This document shows positions 54,429 to 62,670 of a stretch of 64,000 bases of DNA, piece after piece (position 1 is the first letter of the stretch; every line of letters begins with the position of its first letter). A model generated the notes under the pieces. The model was not told the origin of the DNA and made no database searches. It was given only the letters and a program-made list of their open reading frames with translations. The DNA lies in NCBI GenBank assembly GCA_033850885.1, contig JAWWPG010000010.1, positions 73,541-137,540 on the forward strand. Reading direction: 5' to 3'. The position numbers were made by a program, and so were the translations under genes. The DNA comes from JAWWPG01 sp033850885. GTDB lineage: Bacteria > Actinomycetota > Actinomycetes > Propionibacteriales > Nocardioidaceae.

Positions 54429-55979
54429 ATGTCCCAACAGTCCGTGATCGAGCCCCAGTCGTCGACCGCGATGGCCGCGGAAGAGAAGAAGAAGCTGGTC
54501 AAGAGCTTTCGCCGGTTCGACATGTTGTTCTTCACGGTGTGTGCTCTCGTCGGGCTGGACACCTTGGGTCAGGTGTCGAGCTGGGGTGCACAGACGTTCA
54601 CCTGGTTGATCGTGCTGGCGGTCCTCTTCGTGCTGCCGTACGCCCTGTTGATGGCCGAGCTCGGGAGTACCTTCACCCAGGAGGGCGGTCCCTATGTCTG
54701 GATGAAGATGTCGTGGGGCCGATGTGTGGCGGGGATCGGTGCCGTCCTGTACTGGGTCACCAACCCGCTCTGGGTGGGTGGGTCACTGGCGTTCATCTCG
54801 ACGGCCGCCTGGAGCAGCAACATCTCGCACATCGGCAACGGAACCCTCGGTGACTACACCTTCAAGCTGGTATTCATCTGGGTCAGCATCGGGGTCGCGA
54901 TCGTGTCCCTTCAGCGGGGCAAGTGGATACCCAACGTCGGCGCCCTCATGCGGGTCCTGGTGCTCGGCTTCTTCTCACTGACCCTGGTGATCTATGCCTT
55001 CGAGCACGGCATCCACGGTTACTCGCTGCACCAGTTCGGGCCGACCACGCCGGTCTTCCTGGGTCTGGTTCCGCTGCTCCTGTTCAACTATGTCGGTTTC
55101 GAACTGCAGAACGGCGCGGCCGAGGAGATGATCGATCCGCAGAAGGACGTGCCCAGATCGGTCGGCATCGCCGGCGTGATGACGGTCCTGCTGTACAGCA
55201 TCCCGATCTTCGGCATCCTCGAGGTCCTACCGGCGAGCAAGATCAGCGGCATCGGCGGATTCCTGGACGCCGTCCGCACGACCTTCGGCGTGTACGGCGG
55301 CGCCCAGAACGTCCTGGTCGACCTGATGGCTCTCGGGTTCGTCTTCGCCCTCGTCACGTCGGGAAGCGTCTGGATGATGGGTTCCGACCGTATCCAGGCG
55401 GTGGCGGCGTACGACGGTGCGTTCATCGGCTGGTTCGGCCGCTTCAACCGCTACTTCGGCACGCCGGTCCGGGTCAACGTGATGTCAGGCATCGTGGCGA
55501 CTCTCTTCATGATCGCCGCCGAGCAGCTCTCCACCGGATCGAACGCGAGCACCTTCACCGTCGTGCTCTACCTGGCGACCTCGACGACGCTCTTGTCCTA
55601 CCTGCTCATCTTCCCCACGGTGATCAAGCTCCGGTACAGCCATCCCCACGTGCACCGGCCGTACCGACTCCCGTTCGGGATGGCGGGTGTCTGGGTCGCC
55701 GGGATCCTGTGCACCGCCTGGATGCTGCTCGGCTCGTGGGTGGCGGTCTTCCCCGGCACCATTGAGAGGCACATCTTCGGGCTGCACTACAGCATGCAAG
55801 CGACGTACGGCGTGTCGAGGACGCGCTTCGAGGTGTTCACCCTCGGTACGCTGGGCGTGATCGTCGCCGTTGCGATCGTCGGGTACCTGCTCGGTGCCCC
55901 GGTACGCAGCCGTCTCGCCCCCTCCTCGGAGGAAATGGCCGCGCCGTCCGCGGAGCCGGAGGGGGTACACCGCGGCTGA
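54429..55979 (+). CDS. Amino acid permease (APC superfamily)
   Basis: A 516-residue transporter with about twelve hydrophobic segments. The family turn KSFRRFDMLFFTVCALVGLD, and the EEMIDPQKDVPRSV loop after the sixth helix, are typical of APC transporters (glutamate/GABA or amino-acid exchangers). Substrate cannot be told from sequence. ATG 54429 follows AGAGGCAAGGCG. It begins about 175 bases after the second 57-bp repeat and is not obviously linked with the kinase. Confidence 0.87.
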   Translation: MSQQSVIEPQSSTAMAAEEKKKLVKSFRRFDMLFFTVCALVGLDTLGQVSSWGAQTFTWLIVLAVLFVLPYALLMAELGSTFTQEGGPYVWMKMSWGRCVAGIGAVLYWVTNPLWVGGSLAFISTAAWSSNISHIGNGTLGDYTFKLVFIWVSIGVAIVSLQRGKWIPNVGALMRVLVLGFFSLTLVIYAFEHGIHGYSLHQFGPTTPVFLGLVPLLLFNYVGFELQNGAAEEMIDPQKDVPRSVGIAGVMTVLLYSIPIFGILEVLPASKISGIGGFLDAVRTTFGVYGGAQNVLVDLMALGFVFALVTSGSVWMMGSDRIQAVAAYDGAFIGWFGRFNRYFGTPVRVNVMSGIVATLFMIAAEQLSTGSNASTFTVVLYLATSTTLLSYLLIFPTVIKLRYSHPHVHRPYRLPFGMAGVWVAGILCTAWMLLGSWVAVFPGTIERHIFGLHYSMQATYGVSRTRFEVFTLGTLGVIVAVAIVGYLLGAPVRSRLAPSSEEMAAPSAEPEGVHRG

Positions 55980-56000
55980 CCTGACTTGGGGAGTCCGGCG

Positions 56001-57461
56001 TCAATGCATGACGACGGGCACCGCAATCTCCTCGTCGGGCACACGCTCCATCTTGCGCGGCAACATGAGCGCAGGGATAAGCGTGAGCGCAACCAGCACC
56101 CAGGCGACCCAGTACGTCTTCGCGAAGGCGTGCCCGGCATCGGCCGAGCTCGAAGCACCTTTGAGGTTGTTCGTCAGCAGCACCGACATGACGGCGACGC
56201 CGATGGAGCTGGCGATCTGCTGGCTGATGTTCAGCAGGGTCGAGCCGCGGGGCACCTCGGGCGGACGCAGCGTCTTCAACGCCGCCGTGAACAAGGGCAT
56301 CATCGTGACGCCCATCCCCAGCCCCATCACCACCAGTTCGCCGATGAGCAGGGTGTATGACGTGTCGGACGTGATCTGGGTGAGCCCGAACATGCCGATG
56401 AGGATCAGCACCAGCCCCACCGGGACGATCCGGCCGACCGGGAGCCGGTCGCTCAGCGCACCCGCGATCGGCATGGTCAGCATGGCGCCGATGCCCTGCG
56501 GTGCCACCAACAGTCCGGCCTGGAGGGTGCTTTCACCGCGCACTTGCTGGAAGTACGTCGGCACGAGCAGCAGACCACCGAAGAAGGCCGCCGCAAACAG
56601 GAACATGGTGAGAATCGAGACGGTCAGCTCGCGGTTCTTGAAGAGCCGCAGGTCAAGCAGGGGATGCTCGGGGTGGAACGAGTGCCAGACGAACGTCAGG
56701 ATGAGCGCCACCCCGGCCAGCATGGACAAGTAGACCCGCGGGGCGTCGAACGTCCCCTCACCAGGGATCGACGAGACGCCGAACAGGAAGAGCGCCAGCC
56801 CCGGTGACATCAACGCCATGCCGAGGAAGTCGAAGGACTCCGATGGCTCCGGGGTGTCTTGCGGCAGTGCACGCCAGGAGTAGACGAGCGCCACGACGCC
56901 GATCGGCACGTTGATCAGGAAGATCCAGTGCCAGCTGGCCACCTGGATCAGCCAGCCGCCGAGGATCGGGCCGAGGATCGGGCCGAGCAGCATCGGCACG
57001 CCGAGGATCGCCATCAGCCGACCCATCCGATGGGGGCCGGCTGCTCTCGTCATGATCGTCATCCCGACCGGCATCAGCATGCCGCCGCCGAGACCCTGGA
57101 GGGCTCGGAAGGCGATCAGCATGTTGATGCTGGTGGCCGTGGCACACAGAGTTGAGCCCAAGGTGAACAGCAGGATCGCGAGCATGTAGAGCCGCTTGGT
57201 GCCGAACCGGCTGGCCGCCCAGCCGCTCATCGGGATCACGGTCGCCAGGGCCAGCGTGTACGCCGTCACGGTCCACGCGACGTGCGCGTACGACACATCG
57301 CCCGCCGACGTGGCGAACACGTGCTGGAACGTCGGCAACGCGACGTTGACGACGGTGATGTCGAGGATCGACATGACGGCGCCGAGCACGACGACGCCGG
57401 CGACCTTGAGGACCGCGCCGTCGATCTTGTCGGGTAGCCCGGTCTCGTTCGTTACAGTCAT
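56001..57461 (-). CDS. MFS drug exporter, DHA2 (EmrB/QacA) type
   Basis: A 486-residue major-facilitator exporter with fourteen predicted hydrophobic segments. Motif D1/C are seen as SILDITVVNVALPTFQ and PILGPILGGWL, motif A as RFGTKRLYML. Such transporters expel drugs and dyes by proton antiport. No TetR or MarR regulator is adjacent. It converges on the amino acid permease with only about 20 bases between them. Confidence 0.87.
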   Translation of the reverse strand: MTVTNETGLPDKIDGAVLKVAGVVVLGAVMSILDITVVNVALPTFQHVFATSAGDVSYAHVAWTVTAYTLALATVIPMSGWAASRFGTKRLYMLAILLFTLGSTLCATATSINMLIAFRALQGLGGGMLMPVGMTIMTRAAGPHRMGRLMAILGVPMLLGPILGPILGGWLIQVASWHWIFLINVPIGVVALVYSWRALPQDTPEPSESFDFLGMALMSPGLALFLFGVSSIPGEGTFDAPRVYLSMLAGVALILTFVWHSFHPEHPLLDLRLFKNRELTVSILTMFLFAAAFFGGLLLVPTYFQQVRGESTLQAGLLVAPQGIGAMLTMPIAGALSDRLPVGRIVPVGLVLILIGMFGLTQITSDTSYTLLIGELVVMGLGMGVTMMPLFTAALKTLRPPEVPRGSTLLNISQQIASSIGVAVMSVLLTNNLKGASSSADAGHAFAKTYWVAWVLVALTLIPALMLPRKMERVPDEEIAVPVVMH

Positions 57462-57681
57462 GGTCTCGGCTCCTGCTCGATCTGTCTCAAGCCCTTATAG
57501 ACCCCTCGAACCGGGTGGACTCATCGGTCAGCCGGAGCGAAAGAGCGACGTACATCAGCGTAGGCCCGCGCACCGACAGAACTCTCCGGGGGGGCCGGCC
57601 CGCCCAGGGCGCCGCATCGTTACCGGCGGTGGCGCGGGTGGAGGCGTATCATTCGAGCCGTCGAGTCGTACAGGAGTGGCG

Positions 57682-58002
57682 ATGCGAGCGCGTCAGCATG
57701 TTCTGGGGAGGCGGTCGTTGGTGCGGCCGGACTGGTCGTCCTCGGCGAGGATTCGCACGTCGAAGCCGGCTGTCCGGCGCCTCCTGGGTCGCTCCGAGCG
57801 GTTGCTTGGGGTCGTCCTGGCAGGCGTCGGCGAAGCGCTGGTGACGTGGGGCTGGACGGTGGTGGCGGTGCCTGTCCGGGCCGACGGGCCGCGGTTGCAG
57901 CAAGACCCCTCGTCGGAGCACACGCGCGTCGCCGCGGACGCCCGCCGTGGCATCCGCGAGATCGAAAGATACCTCAGACGCTGCGGTCCCCTCGAGGGCT
58001 GA
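57682..58002 (+). CDS. Small hypothetical protein
   Basis: A 106-residue protein with a basic N-terminus, one hydrophobic segment (LLGVVLAGVGEALVTWGW) and a C-terminal helix (RVAADARRGIREIERYLRR). ATG 57682 has CAGGAG seven bases upstream, which supports coding. No family is recognised. The stretch 57462-57681 upstream holds its probable promoter and nothing else. Confidence 0.5.
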   Translation: MRARQHVLGRRSLVRPDWSSSARIRTSKPAVRRLLGRSERLLGVVLAGVGEALVTWGWTVVAVPVRADGPRLQQDPSSEHTRVAADARRGIREIERYLRRCGPLEG

Positions 58003-58062
58003 CCTGCTGCTTCCCCTCGAGGGTGATCGCCCAGATGGATTGCCCGGAGCGTTGTCCGCGGC

Positions 58063-58386
58063 CTAGGAGCCAGGTGGGGTGTAGCTGACAGCCATCTTCA
58101 TCGCTTCGTCGATCTCATCAGCGGACAGCAGTACCACGGTCTCGTACCTGGCAATCGCTCCCGATGAGCCGACCGCTGCTGCCATCGCTGCCGCCGCTCC
58201 ATTGTTGGGAGCATCAACGGTGACGTAGACGTCGTCACCGCCGAACGCGAAATAGAAGGATTCGACCGAACCGTCAACACTGGCGATGGCCTTCTTCACC
58301 GCGTCTACTCGAGCGGTGCCGCCGGCCTTCATGACGCCCTTGATGCCTTCGGTGTTATAGGACGCTTTGATCAGATACTTGGCCAT
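58063..58386 (-). CDS. GYD-domain protein
   Basis: A 107-residue ferredoxin-like-fold protein of the GYD family. It starts with AKYLIKASYNTEGIKGVMK, followed by the FAFGGDDVYVTVDAP strand. ATG 58386 has GAGGAG upstream on the minus strand. The function of GYD proteins is unknown. The stretch 58387-58668 upstream is gene-free and probably holds its promoter and that of the next gene. Confidence 0.85.
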   Translation of the reverse strand: MAKYLIKASYNTEGIKGVMKAGGTARVDAVKKAIASVDGSVESFYFAFGGDDVYVTVDAPNNGAAAAMAAAVGSSGAIARYETVVLLSADEIDEAMKMAVSYTPPGS

Positions 58387-58668
58387 CGCCTGCTCCTCGA
58401 TTGTTGGATAGGGCATTCAAGCGCGGCGGTGCCTTGGCGTCAAGTTCGGCAGAAGACATTCGACAAATGGGAGCCAGCATGGGGATCAGTTTGGGAAAGG
58501 TGCCTGACAAGGTAACCGATTTCGAGTTCCGTTGATATTGGCCGATGCACGGCATCCCCGGCGCAGTCCATTGAGGCGGGGTTTGGCTCGCGCCCTTCGG
58601 ATGACGCCACTGTACAGTCGAAATATGCCAACTACGACGTTTGATCCACTGAGCACCTTCTCTGCCGC

Positions 58669-59351
58669 GTGACATCCAGCCCCGGCGTTCCGCCCGCAGG
58701 TTGGTACCCGGACCCGGGGGATCCCGGCGATCTCGCTGGTGGGACGGCTCTGCCTGGACAGAACAGATGCGAGGCCGAGGACTTGCCGCCGTCACCGAGT
58801 CGCCAGCCGCTGCCTGGGTTTCGCGTGCGATCGTTGTCATCGCGGGACTCGGCGCCCTGACCGCAGTCACCGCGTCGTTTGTCGCGCTGATACGGCAGCA
58901 TCCCACGCCAGGGCTGACATTTCTCATTGTTCCGGCCGTACCTGCCCTCATTGTCGGTCAAGCTTGGACAGTCGCGGTCATCCGCTCGCGGACCGCACCA
59001 CGCCCACCAGGCGCGAAATTCACAGTGCGCAGCCGCGAAGGGCAATTCAATCCGAAGCGATTCTTCTTCGGAGCCCTGGACCCACGTGTCTCCGCAGTGC
59101 TTCTCGCGGGTGGGCTCACCGGGTGGCTTCTCGCGATGACAGCCTTCCCTTCCCTGACAGATGGCGGCCCAGCGGGAAGCCACGGCAGCTGTGTCTACAC
59201 CCTCAGCAACCACGGCAGCATCACCTGCGTCACTCGCGGGCAGTATCAACGAGCCGGCGCAGCCGAACAACGCTTCGCCGCCGGAATCCTGATGTTCCTG
59301 TTCTGCATACACGTCGGAGCTGCGGCCAGCAGACGACGGCCCAAGGAATAG
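58669..59351 (+). pseudogene. DUF2510 membrane protein interrupted by a -1 frameshift
   Basis: The first frame (GTG 58669) encodes PPAGWYPDPGDPG, the start of a DUF2510 domain. The rest, RSRWWDGSAWTEQ and then four hydrophobic segments up to 59351, is in another frame. Joining them needs a one-base shift near 58716-58731, where a GGGGG run sits. Either a base was lost in sequencing or the gene is broken or shifts during translation. Function of DUF2510 membrane proteins is unknown. Confidence 0.7.
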
Positions 59352-59700
59352 ATCGATTCCGGTGTTGGGGCGCTGCAAGGTGGGGTGCGGCCCCGTCCTC
59401 GAGTGTGTGTGCCCGAAGACGGGGCTTCCCAAGCGCCCCTGCCGCACTAGTACCGGCCAACGCCCCCGCACTTGGCGCGCCCTCGCCTAATCCGACATGG
59501 CTGACTATAACCGCCCAGGCCGGAGCGAGCAATCGACCCGGTCCACTGGGATGGGCTGCGACATGGCGAGCCGGGTTTCGACCGGGTGGCAAGGGCAGCT
59601 AAACGCCCAACCTGCCCGGGTAGTTGGCACTCGAAAGTCGGCGCCGAACAGGAGACGCTAACCCGCTTGTCTAGTTAATCTATTGACTTACTATAGTTTC
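59352..59700. other. Gene-free stretch between 59351 and the LRV protein
   Basis: About 350 bases without a credible gene; the open frames lack ribosome sites or motifs. The last 50 bases turn AT-rich, with TTGTCT (59667-59672) and TATAGT (59692-59697) that may be a promoter for the next gene. Confidence 0.5.
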
Positions 59701-60105
59701 ATGGTTCGATCAGCGGCACAGGTGGTCCGGATGATGCCGGACGGAGAAGAGTCAGACCTGCGGCGGTTTGAGGAGGAGGACATCTCCGAATCGGTCGGTC
59801 TGGAGGTGCTCGAACGCTATCCCGACAAGCGTATGGCCCTCCTCCACAACCGTCGACTACCGATCTCGATTCTGCGGATCCTGGCCGCTGACGCCGACTT
59901 CCGGGTGAGACGGGCGGTGGCGCAGCATCCGGGCTTGGACGCCCAGCTCATCGAGGTGTTGTCCATAGACGACTATCCCGGCGTCAGGCTGATGCTCTTG
60001 TTCAACCCGGTCGTCGACTCGAAAACATTGCTCCTGATGGTGCGGGCGGATCCGTGGTCGGATCTTCGCAGGATAGGTATGAAACGACTGACGACACACG
60101 TCTGA
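59701..60105 (+). CDS. Variant leucine-rich (LRV)/HEAT-like repeat protein, possibly leaderless
   Basis: A 134-residue protein with two to three repeats of about 24 residues, such as DADFRVRRAVAQHPGLDAQL and DDYPGVRLMLLFNPVVDSKT, the pattern of LRV or HEAT-like helical repeats used in protein contacts. The ATG at 59701 lies three bases after TATAGT, with no ribosome site, so transcription may start at or next to the start codon. The first 40 residues are acidic. Function unknown. Confidence 0.65.
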   Translation: MVRSAAQVVRMMPDGEESDLRRFEEEDISESVGLEVLERYPDKRMALLHNRRLPISILRILAADADFRVRRAVAQHPGLDAQLIEVLSIDDYPGVRLMLLFNPVVDSKTLLLMVRADPWSDLRRIGMKRLTTHV

Positions 60106-60323
60106 ACCGTCCTGGTGTGCCCGCCGGGCTCAGCCGCCGAGATGCGCCGACGGCACCAGGTCTCGTCGCCGGCTTCGTGGGGCTAGGCACGGCAGTTGCG
60201 CTCTATGGCACCGCCGCGCCGTTGGAACATCCGGTCGCGAGGGGAGGGACCAGTGGTGTGTCGCGGTGGCGGTGGCGGTATTCAAGGCGGAGCAAACCCG
60301 ATCTGGCGTGGCACACTGCCGCT

Positions 60324-61763
60324 GTGCAGATTCCTGACCCCGCTCTGGTGCTGCTGGTCGGCGTGGCTGGTTCCGGGAAGTCGACGTGGGCCGCATCGCG
60401 CTACCGTGACGTCGAGGTAGTGTCCTCCGACGCGCTGCGTGCCTTGGTGGGCAGCGGCACCTCCGACCTCGATGCGTCCGAGGACGCTTTTCGGCTGCTC
60501 GACCAGATCGTCGAAGGACGTGCCCGACGTGGCCTCACCGTCGTTGTTGACACGCTAGGGCTGGACCCGGCGCGACGGGCCGCCTGGGCTGGGTTGGCTC
60601 GCGGATCAGGGCTGCCGTTGGTGGCCATCGTGTTCGACACCCCGGTCGCCGTGTGCCGAGCGCGCAATGCCGCGCGCGACCGGCCCGTCCCGGCCGCAGT
60701 GCTCGCCGGACAGCTGCGCCGGATGCGCGAGGTCAGTGCGGAGCTGGCGGTGGAGGGCTGGGACGTTCGGGTCCTCTCAACGAACGAACCGTTGCCCGTA
60801 GCCGTCCCGGCGACCCCGGCCGCGGAGGATGCCGACGGTGGCCCGCGAGTGATACTCCAGGTCGGGCGGTTCCCGTGGGACGAGGATCCGCTCGGCTGGC
60901 TGCGTCGCGTTAGTCTCGCAGCGGCGGACGCAGGCTTCGCCGGAGTCGCCCTGATGGACCACCTCATCCAAATCCCGCAGGTCGGGCGGGCGTGGGACCC
61001 TATCCCCGAGCCCTGGGTGACACTCGGAGCGCTTGCGGCGCTGGGCACTGACCTCGAGCTCGGGACCCTCTGCACGCCGGCCACCTTCCGCGCACCAGGC
61101 ATCATCGCGAAGGCCGCCGCGACACTCGACGTGCTCAGTGGTGGCCGAGCCTTCTGCGGTCTGGGCGCCGGCTGGTGGGCCCGCGAGCACGCGGCGTGGG
61201 GCCTGACCTTCCCTGCCACCGCACAGCGCCTCGACGGTCTCGCGGTCGCGGCCGAGACGTTGCGTGCCCTCTGGGCGCCGGGCACCAAGGCGTACCTGGG
61301 TGAGCGCGTCACGCTACCCGAGACCACCTGCTACCCGAGGCCCGTCGGCCCGTTACCGCTGATCATCGGAGGCGGCGGCGAGCGTCGTACTCTTCGCATC
61401 GCGGCCCAGTGGGGCGATGCCTGCAATTTCCGCGCCGATCTCGACGCGGTCCGCCACAAGACGGCCGTCTTGCGCCGGCACTGCGACGATGTCGGCCGCG
61501 CCTACGACGAGGTCCACGTCACTGTCCTCGACGTCGCCATCGTCGGTAGCAACCGCGACGACACCTGGGCCCGCGTCGAACGGCTCCGCGGGCGCACCAA
61601 GGCTGTCGAATTCGCCGCGCGACACCACGCCGGCGAGGTTGGGGCTCACCGCGAACGCCACCAGCGGTTGTTCGACGCGGGTGTGCGGACGGTATTCCTT
61701 GCCCTGCCCGACCTCGACGGACCGGACGATGTGGAACGGGTCGCCACGCTCGCTTTGCGGTAA
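60324..61763 (+). CDS. P-loop kinase fused to a luciferase-like F420/flavin oxidoreductase
   Basis: A 479-residue fusion. Residues 1-165 are a polynucleotide-kinase/zeta-like P-loop domain (LLVGVAGSGKSTWAASRY, DALRALVGSG, VVVDTLGLDP). Residues about 185-479 are a luciferase-like monooxygenase barrel (VILQVGRFPWDED, GTLCTPATFRAPGIIAKAAA, TLDVLSGGRAFCGLGAGWW, PLPLIIGGGGERRTLR). GTG 60324 starts just ahead of the P-loop; the longer frame from 60054 reads repetitive, unconserved sequence. The oxidoreductase likely uses F420 or FMN; the substrate is unknown. Confidence 0.75.
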   Translation: MQIPDPALVLLVGVAGSGKSTWAASRYRDVEVVSSDALRALVGSGTSDLDASEDAFRLLDQIVEGRARRGLTVVVDTLGLDPARRAAWAGLARGSGLPLVAIVFDTPVAVCRARNAARDRPVPAAVLAGQLRRMREVSAELAVEGWDVRVLSTNEPLPVAVPATPAAEDADGGPRVILQVGRFPWDEDPLGWLRRVSLAAADAGFAGVALMDHLIQIPQVGRAWDPIPEPWVTLGALAALGTDLELGTLCTPATFRAPGIIAKAAATLDVLSGGRAFCGLGAGWWAREHAAWGLTFPATAQRLDGLAVAAETLRALWAPGTKAYLGERVTLPETTCYPRPVGPLPLIIGGGGERRTLRIAAQWGDACNFRADLDAVRHKTAVLRRHCDDVGRAYDEVHVTVLDVAIVGSNRDDTWARVERLRGRTKAVEFAARHHAGEVGAHRERHQRLFDAGVRTVFLALPDLDGPDDVERVATLALR

Positions 61764-61894
61764 ATCCACGTCTGTCTCTGAAAGGACGACCTGCCTCCGC
61801 TCCGGACCGGTGCTGCTCGGCAGTTCTGGCGGTCCGGGCTGCACGCCGCACTGCCGGCCGAGAGCACCCAGGAGCGGCACCCTGCGCGTCGTTC

Positions 61895-62599
61895 CTACCC
61901 TGGTGTCGGGTCTCCCGCGCTGGTGGATTTGGTGCCTGGTAGTTGAGCCAATCTTCTGGAAGTCTCGGCCAGTCCGATGAGGTGTTCACTGTCAAGGCGA
62001 GCGCTGAAGCGCGATATCAGTACATGGTTCGTCGTCACGAGGAAGGTGTTGTTTTGAGCCTTGAAGCCTGGCGCCTTGGGGTCGCTGGGCTTGAGTTGGA
62101 TGCCAGTTCCCTCTCCACTGGAACTCCAGTTCATGCTGCCCTCGAAGGCGATGCCCAGACCGACGAAGACGCCTCCTTTAGTGTGACTGATCTGACTCGT
62201 TGCCGATTCCAGAATGCAAAATGAGTTATAGAAACCTGGGTCGTGGGTCACATCTAGCGCCAGTATCTGCTTTTCGTGCGCACCGCTGGCTTGTGATCGG
62301 TCAAGGCTAGCTTGCACGCGAACGTTCGGGTTTTTTAGTAAGCCGATGATGTCTTGATTGAGCGCATCATCATCATAACCGAACATGTTGAACTTGAAAT
62401 AAAGCCCTTCCCGGGGAATCAGGTCGTGCAGGATGGCATGACAATCGTCTCGACCGACCAGAAACAGGTATGTTTCGCCATATCCGGGCGTCAACGCCCC
62501 TTCGGGCGTGTATTTGCCTAGGTCTGACAGTCGAGGGTCGTCGGCGACCACGAAGTGTCTCCTCACTCCGTCCCCGCCCGAGTGTAGGCCCGTTGCCAC
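61895..62599 (-). CDS. Phospholipase-D-like protein with a single HxK motif
   Basis: A 234-residue protein with one PLD-type active site, SHTKGGVFVGLG then EGSMNWSSSGEG (His-x-Lys, then Gly-Ser-x-Asn). Only one such motif is visible, so it would act as a dimer, like Nuc-type nucleases. The N-terminal part has YLFLVGRDDCHAILHDLIPR. The DNA is less GC-rich than its neighbours, suggesting transfer. The start is GTG 62599, but the frame may extend into the IS-proximal region and was possibly truncated there. Substrate may be DNA or phospholipid. Confidence 0.6.
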   Translation of the reverse strand: MATGLHSGGDGVRRHFVVADDPRLSDLGKYTPEGALTPGYGETYLFLVGRDDCHAILHDLIPREGLYFKFNMFGYDDDALNQDIIGLLKNPNVRVQASLDRSQASGAHEKQILALDVTHDPGFYNSFCILESATSQISHTKGGVFVGLGIAFEGSMNWSSSGEGTGIQLKPSDPKAPGFKAQNNTFLVTTNHVLISRFSARLDSEHLIGLAETSRRLAQLPGTKSTSAGDPTPG

Positions 62600-62670
62600 G
62601 CCCAGGTGCAGATCCTTGGGATGTTGTCGTCAGCGGGACAAGAGATGAGATTGTGGGCCCCGTGGTGTCT

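Noticed and set aside
60054..60323. 90-residue N-terminal extension of the kinase-oxidoreductase
   Set aside because: The residues are low-complexity and overlap the end of the LRV gene; the P-loop start matches GTG 60324.
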